A stretch of 57,411 nucleotides of DNA. It comes from Stutzerimonas stutzeri (GTDB taxonomy: Bacteria; Pseudomonadota; Gammaproteobacteria; Pseudomonadales; Pseudomonadaceae). Location: NCBI RefSeq assembly GCF_024448955.1, contig NZ_JAMOIH010000022.1, positions 1 through 57,411 on the forward strand. The letters are read 5' to 3'. Under the pieces are notes generated by a model. That model made no database searches. It was not told the DNA's origin and saw nothing but the letters and a program-made list of their open reading frames with translations. Below, one piece after another: positions 9,387-19,309 of this stretch. Numbering within the stretch: the stretch's first letter is position 1; each line of letters opens with the position of its first letter. Made by a program: the position numbers and the translations under genes.

Positions 9387-12008
9387 TCAGAGCCAAGCCA
9401 ACGCCTTGGCGCGAGCTACAGCCTGCGTACGCCTGGCCACGCCTAGCTTGGTATTGATACGACGAGCGTGGGTTTTGACGGTGTGAAGCGAAATAAAGAG
9501 TTGTTCGGCAATTTCCTGGTTCGAACACCCTTGGGCGATAAGGCGCAGTACCGTGAGCTCACGATTGCTCAAAACCACCTCCTCGTTTGACGCAACAGCC
9601 TCGTCAGGCTCACGCTCGAACTGCAGAAGCCGATCTCGCAGACTTTCACCTTTACTGACTGGCAAAATTCTGGCGAGCCATTGTGGTTGACGATGCTGCA
9701 ATTCGTACAACGGCTTGATCAAGTGCTGCCTTGCCGCCTCCCCGAGGGCTTTGCGCAGCTCCACTTCCGCCTCTTCATGCCGACCATCCAGCTGCAGCGC
9801 TTCGGCCAACGTGAACCTGCACTCACAGGCCAGACCTAATCGCTGTGAACGCAGATTCTGCTCGATCAGCTCGCGCAGCGTATCGATGGCCAGCGAGCAG
9901 CGCCCCGAAAGCAGATCAATCACCGCAAGATAGCGTTGCACCCGTGGCAGCAACTCGTAAAACCCCGACGGCGCTAGATAGCTGTGCCCTCTGTAAAGCT
10001 CCAGCACCTGCATGAAAACTGCCCTGGCTTTTTTCAGTTGTTCCTGATGAAGCCAGGTCAGACCTGTTATCAATAGCAGGATGCCGCGGAATCGCGCCTC
10101 CGGCACATGCCGCCACTGCGCCAGCCGCTCAGCTTCACGCAACCAATGGTACGCCGTCGGAAATTCCTGCTTGCGAGCCGACAGCTCCGCCAACCCGGCA
10201 TAGCCAAAGAAAACGTAGGAATCTCCGCAGGTTTCGGTCTCGATTCGCCCTTGCTGATAAGCCTCCCGTGCCAGCTCGTCGAGCCCCTGATATGCCAACA
10301 AGTGGCCCTGCAGCAGCTTAAGGCGACCAATGATGGGGCTGTGCCTGACGCTGTCGCGCAGCACCAGCAGCGACTCGTCCAGCACGCCTACGGCGCGCTC
10401 GAACTCCCCAGTCAGCTCCAGTAGCTGGATTCGGTCGACATTGAGCATCGCTTCATACAGTACGCTGCCCTTGAGCCGAGCCAGCTTCATTCCTTCGCTG
10501 TTGTAATGCTGCGCAAGCTCGAGCTGGCTCTCGGCCATTGCGTGCTGAGATAACGCCTGGTAACAGAGCACTCGCTGCGCCCAGGCATGATCTGACAAAA
10601 CCTCAAGCGCCTGGAGGCAATAACTCCTGGCCTCCGGCTCCCCTCGCAGTCGCGCAAGAAAGCCGCGTAGCGCTTGCCATTGGGCCAGCAGTTGCGCCTG
10701 GCGACGAGCATCGGGCTGAGGAAAGAACTTCGCCAGATCGGCAAGACAATCATCTACCTCATCGAGCCGGGCGGAGATGATCAGTGCCCAGCCATGCAGC
10801 ACGATCAGTCGAGTAGTGCTGTTGAACAAATCCTGCGGCAGCTCGCTGCGCCATTTCAGAAAATGCGAGACGTTGTCACCGATCAGTAATTGCTCCTGCC
10901 CGTAACGCTGCAGAAAATTGGCGGCGACCTCGGGCTGTCCCGCCCAAAGCGCATGTTCCACTGCCTCACGCATCTCGCCGCGGTTGGCGAACCACTGGCA
11001 CGCACGCAAATGGACCTGAGTCGGTGAAACTGTCTCCGGCATCCGTCGTAGCATCGATGCAAAGGGGCGCCACAGACGAAACCACTCGCCGCAATTGTCG
11101 ATCTGCCGAATGAACAGCTGGAAAGTCTTCAGCACATCCAGAATGTCGCTACCGCTTCCGTCGAGCACATGTTCGCAGAGCTGCGGCGAAAAACGCGGCA
11201 TTTGCGCCAGCGCGAACAGTGCCCGGCAAACGTCTTCGCTCTGCCCTTCGAGTACTTCTCGCTGAACGTAATCCTTCAGCAATGGCGTTCCCGCTACCAG
11301 TCGCTCGCGCACCGCCTGTTCATCTGCATTCAGCAGCAACAGGCTGACGCCGGCCAACCAGCCTTCGCTACCGGCCAACAATCTCTTGAAGGTGTCGTCA
11401 GCCAACTCCAGACGGTGTGCTTCGAGCAGTTGCCTGAGCTCGCCAGCTGTGAGCGCCAACGTCTCGGCTTCCAGCTCGAACAGGTCACCCTGCAGCAAAA
11501 GCCGGGGCAATTTCCACGCTGGTTGCCGGCGGCTACTCACCCACCAACTGACGGACTCAGGACCTCGTTCCAGAAGCAGGTCAAGGCAGGCATCGAACTG
11601 TACGGCGGCCTCACGCGGATAGTCATCGAGCATGATCCAGAGCGGTCGCGGAAAGTCATTCAACAGATCGACGAGATCCTGCTGCACGTCTCCGCTCGGT
11701 GCCGAGGGGATACCGAGGACCCGACTCAGTTGAGCATGCAGCGCCTCGACGGAGAACGGCCGCCCGCCAAGATCAAGCCATACGAGATGCGTGTCGGCAG
11801 GCATTCGCCGAGCACACTCGTTCATCAACACGCTTTTGCCGAAACCCGCTGGTGCGCAGATCAAACGCAGGCGGCAACGGGCTTCGAGCAGTGCCTCTAC
11901 CAGCCGCGGTCTGGAAATATGAATGGGGGGTAAACGCGGAATAGTCGCAACTTGAACCTGCGCGGCGGCCTCTGTGCTAAGCGCACCAGGGTTGAAGCGT
12001 ACGGACAT
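9387..12008 (-). CDS. MalT-type LuxR-family transcriptional regulator (STAND ATPase)
   Basis: The 873-residue regulator has the MalT/LAL layout. Walker A (ICAPAGFGKSVLMN) lies near residues 50-63 and a Walker B-like WIMLDDYP near 148-155. A long helical TPR-like sensor spans about 330-780. The C-terminal LuxR helix-turn-helix (NRELTVLRLIAQGCSNQEI, VKTHARRINTKLGV) occupies the last 65 residues. Such proteins bind an inducer and ATP before activating transcription. Its place beside DUF1329/DUF1302 genes on the same strand matches P. aeruginosa order, so those genes are the likely targets (inference). Ligand unknown. Confidence 0.93.
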   Translation of the reverse strand: MSVRFNPGALSTEAAAQVQVATIPRLPPIHISRPRLVEALLEARCRLRLICAPAGFGKSVLMNECARRMPADTHLVWLDLGGRPFSVEALHAQLSRVLGIPSAPSGDVQQDLVDLLNDFPRPLWIMLDDYPREAAVQFDACLDLLLERGPESVSWWVSSRRQPAWKLPRLLLQGDLFELEAETLALTAGELRQLLEAHRLELADDTFKRLLAGSEGWLAGVSLLLLNADEQAVRERLVAGTPLLKDYVQREVLEGQSEDVCRALFALAQMPRFSPQLCEHVLDGSGSDILDVLKTFQLFIRQIDNCGEWFRLWRPFASMLRRMPETVSPTQVHLRACQWFANRGEMREAVEHALWAGQPEVAANFLQRYGQEQLLIGDNVSHFLKWRSELPQDLFNSTTRLIVLHGWALIISARLDEVDDCLADLAKFFPQPDARRQAQLLAQWQALRGFLARLRGEPEARSYCLQALEVLSDHAWAQRVLCYQALSQHAMAESQLELAQHYNSEGMKLARLKGSVLYEAMLNVDRIQLLELTGEFERAVGVLDESLLVLRDSVRHSPIIGRLKLLQGHLLAYQGLDELAREAYQQGRIETETCGDSYVFFGYAGLAELSARKQEFPTAYHWLREAERLAQWRHVPEARFRGILLLITGLTWLHQEQLKKARAVFMQVLELYRGHSYLAPSGFYELLPRVQRYLAVIDLLSGRCSLAIDTLRELIEQNLRSQRLGLACECRFTLAEALQLDGRHEEAEVELRKALGEAARQHLIKPLYELQHRQPQWLARILPVSKGESLRDRLLQFEREPDEAVASNEEVVLSNRELTVLRLIAQGCSNQEIAEQLFISLHTVKTHARRINTKLGVARRTQAVARAKALAWL

Positions 12009-12235
12009 GGCGAGGTTCTCTTATTCGTGTCAGTCCATTGAAAACGCGATGAGCGCAGCCAAAGGCCCAGCTCCGAGGGCCAACAAACTTGAACCGTATC
12101 GTTGCGCTTTTGCCGTAATAACCTGCACGATCCCGCTGCTTTTGTCGACTCGAGTAAAGTGCTCAGCCTGTTCTGCCTGATATCCGGCCTCACTACTGGC
12201 TAAAAAGTATCATCCTCCGCTTCGCAAGAAAAAAA

Positions 12236-12257
12236 AAGGCGGCCAAACGGCCGCCTT
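12236..12257 (-). terminator. Rho-independent terminator after the DUF1329 gene
   Basis: A 9-bp stem AAGGCGGCC/GGCCGCCTT (12236-12244 with 12249-12257) has a 4-nt loop, and on the minus strand a run of T follows. It closes the DUF1302-DUF1329 unit just before the LuxR regulator. Confidence 0.9.
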
Positions 12258-12281
12258 ATTCATTACGTGGATTTCAATCGA

Positions 12282-13643
12282 TCAGCGCACCCCGGCGTTA
12301 CGCAATGCGGCGGGCGTGAAGTCCCGAGCCGACGCCTTGTAACCGAACTCGTGCGCTTTCTCTTCGTTGCTCATACCGATCGCGATATAGCGACCTGAGA
12401 TGATGTCGTAAAGCGCTTCGAAGGCGAAGGTAGGAACCTTGTGCTGATAGTACTGCACCATATGCCCTTCACCGACGCGCCACAGCTGGCCGCGACCGTC
12501 ATAGAGCTCGGATTGCACGATAGTCCAGCTATCCTCGTCGACGAAGAAACGGCGCTTGGCGTAGATGTTGCGCTCACCATCTTTTAGGTTGGCTTCGATC
12601 TCCCAGACGCGGTGCAGCTCGTAACGTGCCAAGTCCTGATTGACGTGACCAGCTTTAAGGATGTCGCTGTATTTCACATCGCTGGAATTGATTTCGTAGC
12701 TGTTATAAGGGATATACAGCTCTTTTTTGCCAATCAGCTTCCAGTCGTAACGGTCCGGTGCACCACTGAACATGTCGAAGTTGTCCGTGGTACGCATACC
12801 GTCGGACGCGGTACCCGGACCGTCGTAGGCAACCTGCGGAGCGCGACGAACGCGACGCTGACCGGCATTGTAGATCCAGGCCTGACGCGGCTCTTTCACC
12901 TGATTAAGCGAGTCGTGCACCAGCAGCACGTTACCGGCGAGGCGTGATGGCGCCGTTACCCGCTGTTTGAAGAACAGCAGCGCATTCTTGGCGCGCTCCG
13001 GATCCAGATCCGTCATGTCGCTCGGGAAGGCCACCTCATCCTCGAAGTGCACCAGGGTGTAGCTGCCGTTCGTTTGCGGGGTGGCCTGGACGATATTGCG
13101 GCGTACGTTACCTCCGCGGTAACGGGTGATGTGGTTCCAGACGACTTCCAGACCGCTCTTCGGAATCGGGAAGGCGTAGTAGCGACTGTCGGCGAAATTG
13201 TCGACCCCGTTACCCCCGGCAACCAGTTCGGTATTCAATGCGCTTTTCTTGGCCGCTTCGTAAATGGCGTCCGGCACTGCAGCGCTGCGATGCGTCGGGA
13301 ATACGCGAATCTTGTAGGTTTCCGGATAACGCTTGAACATCGCCTGCTGACCTGCGGTCAGCTTGTCCTTGTATTGTTCGACGTTCTGCGCGGTGATGAC
13401 GAACTCGGGTTTTTCGTCCTTGAAGGGGTTGGTCAGGTGGCCGTTATCCAACGGAGCGGCATCGGTAGGCAGACCGCCAGTCCACGCAGGGATGGTCCCG
13501 TCGGCGTTACCGGCTTTTTCGGCACCGAGCGGAGTCAATGAAGTGCCGAGCTTCGCGGCTTCCTCGGGAGATACAGCGGCCATGACGCTGCTTGCGAGCA
13601 GCGAGAGGGCCAAGACACTGAATAGTTTTCTTGTTGTTTTCAT
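12282..13643 (-). CDS. DUF1329 secreted protein
   Basis: The 453-residue protein has a clear Sec signal peptide (MKTTRKLFSVLALSLLASSVMA, cut about residue 22). The mature part starts AVSPEEAAKLGTSLTPLG, the DUF1329 hallmark, and repeats of TPW-like and WTIVQSELYDGRGQLWRV segments follow. DUF1329 proteins are thought to be periplasmic with a LolA-like fold and are nearly always paired with DUF1302, as here. A role in moving hydrophobic molecules across the envelope is proposed for the pair but not shown. It ends in a strong terminator. Confidence 0.92.
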   Translation of the reverse strand: MKTTRKLFSVLALSLLASSVMAAVSPEEAAKLGTSLTPLGAEKAGNADGTIPAWTGGLPTDAAPLDNGHLTNPFKDEKPEFVITAQNVEQYKDKLTAGQQAMFKRYPETYKIRVFPTHRSAAVPDAIYEAAKKSALNTELVAGGNGVDNFADSRYYAFPIPKSGLEVVWNHITRYRGGNVRRNIVQATPQTNGSYTLVHFEDEVAFPSDMTDLDPERAKNALLFFKQRVTAPSRLAGNVLLVHDSLNQVKEPRQAWIYNAGQRRVRRAPQVAYDGPGTASDGMRTTDNFDMFSGAPDRYDWKLIGKKELYIPYNSYEINSSDVKYSDILKAGHVNQDLARYELHRVWEIEANLKDGERNIYAKRRFFVDEDSWTIVQSELYDGRGQLWRVGEGHMVQYYQHKVPTFAFEALYDIISGRYIAIGMSNEEKAHEFGYKASARDFTPAALRNAGVR

Positions 13644-13750
13644 ACGCTTCCAGTTCCTCTTGATCTTGTTTTGGCCGGAGGCCTTGCATGAAGCTAGTCG
13701 CGCAGCGGAGCCTTCGCAGGCCCCGCTCGACGACTTTGAAGCGGCCTCCT

Positions 13751-15565
13751 TTAAAAGTTCACACCCACGCTCAGTGCGAGGAAGTCACGGTCGACCAGTG
13801 TGTTGTAATCGCCACCGAAGAAGTCGGTGTACGACAGGCTGGCGGTGTAGGTGTTCTGGTAGACGGCGTCTACGCCAACGCTGACAGCCTTGGAACCTTC
13901 GTTGAACAAGCCGTTCGGGCCGTAGCCATCGACGTCATGAGAGAAGGACACGTTCGGCGTCAGGTTCACGCCGGCGAATACGTTGCTGTAATCAGCCAGA
14001 GCGCGCAGACGGTAGCCCCAGGAGTTGGCAGTTACGAACCCGTCCCAGCCATATCGCGCCTCCGAAGCGGCGTTGCTGGGCTGAGTTCCAGCCGGTGAAC
14101 CGTAGATTGCGTCGCGCCCATAGCGAATGTCGCGCCGACTTTCTAATCCACCAACGTGCGCATAACCGATTTCGCCAACGAGCGTAACCCGCCCAGCGCC
14201 AAGTACTTGATCAAAGAAGTGCGTGAACGTTGTTTGAAGCTGCGTTACTTCTTTTCGGTTGTAACCATGCGTATCGAGACCAGCTTGAGCGGCGGCCAAG
14301 TCAGGGCCACCAGCTAACAATGCTTCAACAAAGCTCAGCGCCAGCCTACCCGTGGTGTCAGTAGTATTAATTTGGATGGGCAGATTCGGCCTATAGCTCA
14401 ACTCGCCCGACCACGCAGTGCCGGTGGGCAGGGTTGTGGAAAAGCTAAGCCCGTATAGACGTATATCTTCCGGGTATTCAAGAAAATACTGCCCATTGCC
14501 AAGCAAAAGAGCTTGAGCAGTTGAAATTTGCCCAGCACCGGCCGCTTGAAGTGCACCACCAATCACTAAGGGATTGCTTGTGTTTTGCATACTCAAGTTA
14601 GGCGTGCGGCTGTGGTAATTCATGAAATAAGCGCCGTATTCCGTAGCATCACCAAGCCAACGCAACGCAATCCCGAACTGACCAGAATCACGAGCGTCAC
14701 GATCGCCGCCGCGAGGAACCATTAACCCCTCGTCAGTTACCGTCAAGCCTGCTTGTTGCAAAGCAGCAGTTTGAGCCGCACCGAATGGGCCAAGGATGTG
14801 ATAGTTGTCGTCACAACCGTCGGCCGCTACGTCTGCGCTAGAAAAGAAGGTGCCGCAGTTATCTACGATGGTTTGGTCCCACTCCAACTGATAAAACGCC
14901 TCCATGCTTAGGCGATCGCTCAAGCTTTGGGACACGTACAGCATATTGACCGGAATCAGACCTTCCTTGATTTCCGCACCAGGGCGGCGGAAGGCGGCGG
15001 CGTCGAGCGGGTTGATGGAGTTAATCGAGTTACCGATAAAGGTACTTTCACCCCAGCTCACGACCTGCCTACCGACACGCACCGTGCCAGGCAGGTCGCC
15101 TACGTAATAGTTGTGGTAAAGGAAGGCATCGAGAATCTGAGCACCAGATGACTGCGCAGCCTCTTTACGGTTGCTGTCGCTAATATCCTTGAACAGACGA
15201 TCTTCATCCTTCAGCTCAAAGTCATACCAGTACTTGCCACGAATGAATGCGCCGCTGTCGCGATAGCGCAGTTCGAGGTCATGAATGCCTTTAAATATTT
15301 TCGAGAAGGTCTCGCCCTTCTTGAAGTTCAGACGGCCATCGTCACCAGTCTGAGTAAAGCCGGTACCGCCATTGGCCGCACCTACCAGATCCATATCGGG
15401 ATCATCCATCGCCCAACTCGCCCCAATCGACATCGCCGAGTCGAATTGCCCCTCAATTTCCCCGATATTGAAATTAACGGCATAAGCCGGTGCGGCAGTG
15501 CCCAGCGCAACGGCGAGAGCCAATGCCTTGGGCTGGAAGATTCCTTGCCTTGTTGTTTTTGTCAT
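13751..15565 (-). CDS. DUF1302 outer-membrane beta-barrel protein
   Basis: The 604-residue protein has a signal peptide ending in AAPAYA. The mature chain starts VNFNIGEIEGQFDSAMSIG and finishes with the aromatic-ended strand VGVNF, typical of outer-membrane barrels. ATG 15565 has an AGGAG site 8 bp upstream; the 22-residue extension upstream is rejected. It is the first gene of the pair with DUF1329. About positions 14230-14900 are visibly more A+T-rich than both ends of the same gene, as if the central extracellular part had been replaced by recombination. Confidence 0.92.
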   Translation of the reverse strand: MTKTTRQGIFQPKALALAVALGTAAPAYAVNFNIGEIEGQFDSAMSIGASWAMDDPDMDLVGAANGGTGFTQTGDDGRLNFKKGETFSKIFKGIHDLELRYRDSGAFIRGKYWYDFELKDEDRLFKDISDSNRKEAAQSSGAQILDAFLYHNYYVGDLPGTVRVGRQVVSWGESTFIGNSINSINPLDAAAFRRPGAEIKEGLIPVNMLYVSQSLSDRLSMEAFYQLEWDQTIVDNCGTFFSSADVAADGCDDNYHILGPFGAAQTAALQQAGLTVTDEGLMVPRGGDRDARDSGQFGIALRWLGDATEYGAYFMNYHSRTPNLSMQNTSNPLVIGGALQAAGAGQISTAQALLLGNGQYFLEYPEDIRLYGLSFSTTLPTGTAWSGELSYRPNLPIQINTTDTTGRLALSFVEALLAGGPDLAAAQAGLDTHGYNRKEVTQLQTTFTHFFDQVLGAGRVTLVGEIGYAHVGGLESRRDIRYGRDAIYGSPAGTQPSNAASEARYGWDGFVTANSWGYRLRALADYSNVFAGVNLTPNVSFSHDVDGYGPNGLFNEGSKAVSVGVDAVYQNTYTASLSYTDFFGGDYNTLVDRDFLALSVGVNF

Positions 15566-16146
15566 GAGGCGCTCCTGGTTGGTTCGAAGTAGGCTCACCC
15601 TAACCACACGGCAGCGGAGGGTTAAGCGCACTAAGGTTTGATTTGTTTTGTAATCCTAAAGTATGAACGGCCTTCCCGTTACTGGCTTGCAACGGAGCAT
15701 CACCCTATCGGAAATGCCGCCCCCAGCGAAGCTATCGAAGAGCTTAGCCGCAAGGCAAATTGGTGCAAGCCCCGAATTAGAGCAGCTGCGACGCCGTTTG
15801 CGGAAAATCTGCAGAACTACGCTCAATCAGCCCCAGGCGATTTGAACTGAAGCGCCCGTAATCCGCATTGCAACTCACAGGCTGCAAGGAAGGCAAAACG
15901 CCATCGGCGAGCCGGAGCGTTACCCAAGCACAGCGTCCTGGGGCGAAACGAAACAACCGGAAGGCCGAAGTCGCCGGTAGCGCATTCGCGCCGGTCTAGA
16001 GACAAGGAGGGAGAAGCCGAGCAAACACCCGTCGCTCGGCGCGAAGGGATAGCCCAACCGGAACAGGAAATGTGTGGCGAGATAGCCGCTTAGTCAGAAA
16101 TCAGAGCCGAGCACGCGGCCCTGACGGGATAACAAGGCGCGCCGCC
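15566..16146. other. 581-bp intergenic stretch without a recognisable gene
   Basis: It lies between the DUF1302 start (leftward) and the end of hpt (also leftward), so it must hold the DUF1302 promoter near 15570-15680, which is A+T-richer (TTTGATTTGTTTTGTAATCC). The remainder, 15700-16146, is G+C-rich with short open frames on both strands but no family I recognise. I do not call a gene here. Confidence 0.5.
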
Positions 16147-16704
16147 TTACATTCCTTTAACGGCGTAGATACCAGGAGCGTTGCGCCAATAGCCCTTGTA
16201 GTCCATGCCGTAACCGAACACGTAGCGATCGGCACAGCTTAGCCCGACGTAATCTGCTTTCAGGTCTGGACGGGCCTTGCGCTGGTGCTCCTTGTCGACC
16301 AGCACCGCGGTATGCACGGCAGTGGCACCGGCATGACGACAGAAATCGATGATCGCGCCGAGGGTATGCCCTTCATCCAGAATGTCGTCGATGATCAACA
16401 CATCGCGGTCAATGAAGGAAATCTCCGGCTTGGCCTTCCAGAACAAGTCGCCACCGCTCGTCTCGTTGCGATAACGCGTGGCGTGCAGGTAGGAGAGCTC
16501 CAGCGGAAAGTTGAGCTTGGGAACCAGCTTGCCGGAGAAGATTAGCCCTCCGTTCATGACGCAGAACACCACCGGGTTACGGTCGGCCAGCTCGCCATTG
16601 ATTTTTGCGGCCACCGCATCGATTGCCGCCTCAACTTCGGCTTCGGAATAAAGACAATCGGCTTCGGCCATGATCTGGCGGATATGTGCGAGATCGACGG
16701 ACAT
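16147..16704 (-). CDS. hpt: Hypoxanthine-guanine phosphoribosyltransferase
   Basis: The 185-residue purine salvage enzyme converts hypoxanthine or guanine plus PRPP to IMP or GMP. The PRPP-binding loop is VLIIDDILDEGHTL (residues 111-124), and FCVMNGGLIF is the flexible-loop region. ATG 16704 (MSVDLAHIRQIM) fits the family; the open frame to 16821 is a random extension. It is divergent from upp-uraA, forming a nucleobase-salvage locus as in P. aeruginosa. Confidence 0.95.
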   Translation of the reverse strand: MSVDLAHIRQIMAEADCLYSEAEVEAAIDAVAAKINGELADRNPVVFCVMNGGLIFSGKLVPKLNFPLELSYLHATRYRNETSGGDLFWKAKPEISFIDRDVLIIDDILDEGHTLGAIIDFCRHAGATAVHTAVLVDKEHQRKARPDLKADYVGLSCADRYVFGYGMDYKGYWRNAPGIYAVKGM

Positions 16705-16880
16705 GGGCGATGCTCCAGGACAGTAATAAAGGAGTAGCAGCTCAGTAGGCTGCGCACAAAATAAGGGGCGCGACGATACCGATGCAGTTGCGGCCAGGGC
16801 AAGCGCTGATTGATACATCAATAGCCGCTAACACCCCGATGCATTAATCTACGCCGGTTTATTCGACCGCCGGAGTCACC

Positions 16881-17519
16881 ATGACCATTCGAGAGATCCG
16901 CCACCCGCTTATTCGCCACAAACTTGGGTTGATGCGTCGCGCCGATATCAGCACCAAGAACTTTCGCGAACTGGCGCAGGAGGTCGGGTCGATTCTGACG
17001 TACGAAGCCACTCGCGACCTGCCGCTCGAGAACTACACCATCGAGGGCTGGTGCGGCCCGGTCCAGGTGGAAAAGATTTCCGGCAAGAAAATCACTGTGG
17101 TACCGATCCTTCGGGCCGGCATCGGGATGCTCGACGGCGTGCTCACTTTGATTCCCGGCGCCAAGGTCAGCGCGGTAGGCATCGCCCGTAATGAGGAAAC
17201 ACTGCAGGCACACACCTATCTGGAACGTCTGGTGGACGACCTCGATCAGCGTCTGGCGATGATCATCGATCCGATGCTGGCAACCGGCGGTTCCATGGTC
17301 GCGGCAATCGACATGCTGAAAAAAGCTGGCTGCAAGGAGATCCGCGCGCTGGTGCTGGTCGCTGCGCCGGAGGGCATCGATGCCGTAGAAAAGGCTCACC
17401 CGGACGTCATTATCTATACCGCCTCCATCGATGAGCGCCTGGACGAGCATGGCTATATCGTGCCCGGCCTGGGCGATGCGGGGGACAAGATCTTCGGCAC
17501 CAAGCAGAAGGACATCTGA
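16881..17519 (+). CDS. upp: Uracil phosphoribosyltransferase
   Basis: The 212-residue enzyme makes UMP from uracil and PRPP. The PRPP site [13 protein letters not shown] (residues 130-142) and the uracil-binding C-terminus [17 protein letters not shown] are both intact. It starts at ATG 16881 after GGAGTCACC. The stop TGA is one base before the uraA start, so the two genes are co-transcribed and probably translationally coupled. Confidence 0.98.
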   Translation: MTIREIRHPLIRHKLGLMRRADISTKNFRELAQEVGSILTYEATRDLPLENYTIEGWCGPVQVEKISGKKITVVPILRAGIGMLDGVLTLIPGAKVSAVGIARNEETLQAHTYLERLVDDLDQRLAMIIDPMLATGGSMVAAIDMLKKAGCKEIRALVLVAAPEGIDAVEKAHPDVIIYTASIDERLDEHGYIVPGLGDAGDKIFGTKQKDI

Positions 17520-17520
17520 G

Positions 17521-18783
17521 ATGCCGCAGCCCATGGAAGAAGCGCTCGGCCGCCAGGTTCTCGCCGGCGCGCAGATGCTGTTCGTGGCGTTCGGCGCACT
17601 GGTGCTGATGCCGTTGATCACCGGCATGGACCCTAACGTTGCGCTGTTCACTGCCGGTATCGGCACTCTTCTGTTTCAAATGGTCACTAAGCGTCAGGTG
17701 CCCGTGTTTCTGGCATCGAGCTTCGCCTTCATCGCGCCGATCATCGCGGCCAAAGGTGACTTCGGCCTGCCCGCGGTACTCGGCGGCGTAGTCGCAGCGG
17801 GCATCGTCTATATAATTCTCGGTTTTGCGGTTCGCCTTAAAGGCCCGGGCTTTATCGACCGGCTGCTGCCACCCGTTGTAATCGCTCCGGTCATCATCTC
17901 CATCGGCCTCGCGCTTTCGCCTGTCGCGGTGAACATGGCCATGGGCAAGGCCGGCGACGGCAGCGCCCAACTGGTGCCGTACGAGACAGCCATGCTGATC
18001 TCGATGCCTGCGCTGGTGACCACACTGCTGGTGGCCGTCCTCGGCAAAGGGCTGTTCCGACTGGTGCCGATCCTCGCAGGCGTTGCGATGGGCTACGGTC
18101 TGTCATTCGCTTTCGGCGTCGTGGATACCACCGGCATTGCCGCCGCGCCCTGGCTGGCCATTCCAAACTTCGTCGCACCCGAGTTTCATTGGGGCGCGAT
18201 TCTGTTCATGGTCCCGGTGGCGCTAGCCCCGGCGATCGAACACATCGGCGGCGTGGTGGCCATCGGCGGGGTCACTGGCAACAACTTCATCAAAAAGCCG
18301 GGGCTGCACCGCACATTGCTGGGTGACGGTCTGGCCACCTCGGCCGCTGGCCTGTTCGGCGGCCCGCCCAACACCACCTACGCGGAAGTCACCGGCGCGG
18401 TGATGCTGACCAAGAATTACAACCCGAAAATCATGACCTGGGCAGCCATCTTCGCCATCGTCCTAGCCTTCATCGGCAAGTTCGGAGCGGGCTTGCTGAG
18501 CATTCCAGTGCCGGTGATGGGCGGCATCCTTTGCCTGCTGTTCGGCTCGATTGCCGTAGTCGGCCTGAGCACTCTGATCCGCCATCAGGTGGATCTGGCG
18601 GAAGCGCGTAATCTGATCATCGTTTCGGTGACGCTGGTGTTCGGCATTGGCGGCATGGCGATCGGCTATGGCGAATTCACGCTGTCGGGCATCTCCCTTT
18701 GCGCGATCATCGCGCTGCTCCTCAACCTGCTGCTGCCGGGCGGAGAAGGTTGGAAGAACAAGCAGCTCGAAGAAAATAGCTGA
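17521..18783 (+). CDS. uraA: Uracil:H+ symporter (NCS2 family)
   Basis: The 420-residue inner-membrane transporter starts at ATG 17521, immediately after the upp stop. About 14 hydrophobic segments are visible. NCS2 signatures include LVPILAGVAMGYG, the substrate-site glutamate in VALAPAIEHIGG and GLFGGPPNTTYAEVTGAV. It imports uracil for Upp. A longer reading frame to 17431 overlaps upp and is rejected. Confidence 0.96.
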   Translation: MPQPMEEALGRQVLAGAQMLFVAFGALVLMPLITGMDPNVALFTAGIGTLLFQMVTKRQVPVFLASSFAFIAPIIAAKGDFGLPAVLGGVVAAGIVYIILGFAVRLKGPGFIDRLLPPVVIAPVIISIGLALSPVAVNMAMGKAGDGSAQLVPYETAMLISMPALVTTLLVAVLGKGLFRLVPILAGVAMGYGLSFAFGVVDTTGIAAAPWLAIPNFVAPEFHWGAILFMVPVALAPAIEHIGGVVAIGGVTGNNFIKKPGLHRTLLGDGLATSAAGLFGGPPNTTYAEVTGAVMLTKNYNPKIMTWAAIFAIVLAFIGKFGAGLLSIPVPVMGGILCLLFGSIAVVGLSTLIRHQVDLAEARNLIIVSVTLVFGIGGMAIGYGEFTLSGISLCAIIALLLNLLLPGGEGWKNKQLEENS

Positions 18784-18893
18784 CGCGATATCTGGCCAGC
18801 CGCATTTTCGTGAGCTGGCCTTCGCCGCTGCGCGTCGAGCGGGCTGTCATCACCGTTGCAGCTATTGCTGGACAGGAACGGTAGACTGCCGCG

Positions 18894-19208
18894 ATGAGCC
18901 TGCCGAACATTCCCCATCGACAACTGAGCGGAGCTGCTGTGAGCTGCTCCACTTGCGCCGCCTGTTGCTGTCGGCTTGAGGTTCTTCTCATCACCGATAC
19001 CGGCGTACCGGAGCGCTTTATCGATGAGGACGCCTGGGGTGGCCAGGTCATGCGCCGTCTCGATGATGGCTGGTGCGCGGCGCTCGACCGCGACAGCATG
19101 CGCTGCACCATCTATGAGAAGCGCCCGCTGATCTGCAGAGAGTTCGAACTCGGCTCGGACGATTGCCTGGAGGAGCGAAAGGGCTCTGAACGGGCTTATC
19201 AAGAATGA
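18894..19208 (+). CDS. YkgJ-family cysteine-cluster protein
   Basis: The 104-residue protein carries the zinc/iron-chelating YkgJ pattern: CSTCAACCC near the N-terminus, then WCAALDRDSMRCTIYEKRPLICREFE. The cysteines are spaced for metal binding. Biochemical function is unknown for most members. It lies 110 bp after uraA on the same strand. Confidence 0.88.
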   Translation: MSLPNIPHRQLSGAAVSCSTCAACCCRLEVLLITDTGVPERFIDEDAWGGQVMRRLDDGWCAALDRDSMRCTIYEKRPLICREFELGSDDCLEERKGSERAYQE

Positions 19209-19234
19209 GCGGGGGAGCACAACTTTAAGTAAGA

Positions 19235-19262
19235 CCCATCGACCTTAAATAGCCGATGGGTT
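19235..19262. terminator. Probable bidirectional terminator
   Basis: An 8-bp inverted repeat ACCCATCG/CGATGGGT (19235-19242 with 19255-19262) lies between the convergent YkgJ-family and pagL genes. T-tracts are short on both sides, so strength is uncertain. Confidence 0.45.
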
Positions 19263-19309
19263 TCACCTGCGCGGCCCGCACCACGCTACGGGCACGTGGC
19301 CTCCGGCGC

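Noticed and set aside
15823..16005. 60-codon minus-strand ORF in the DUF1302-hpt gap
   Set aside because: No ribosome site, no recognisable protein, atypical Arg/Cys-rich composition.
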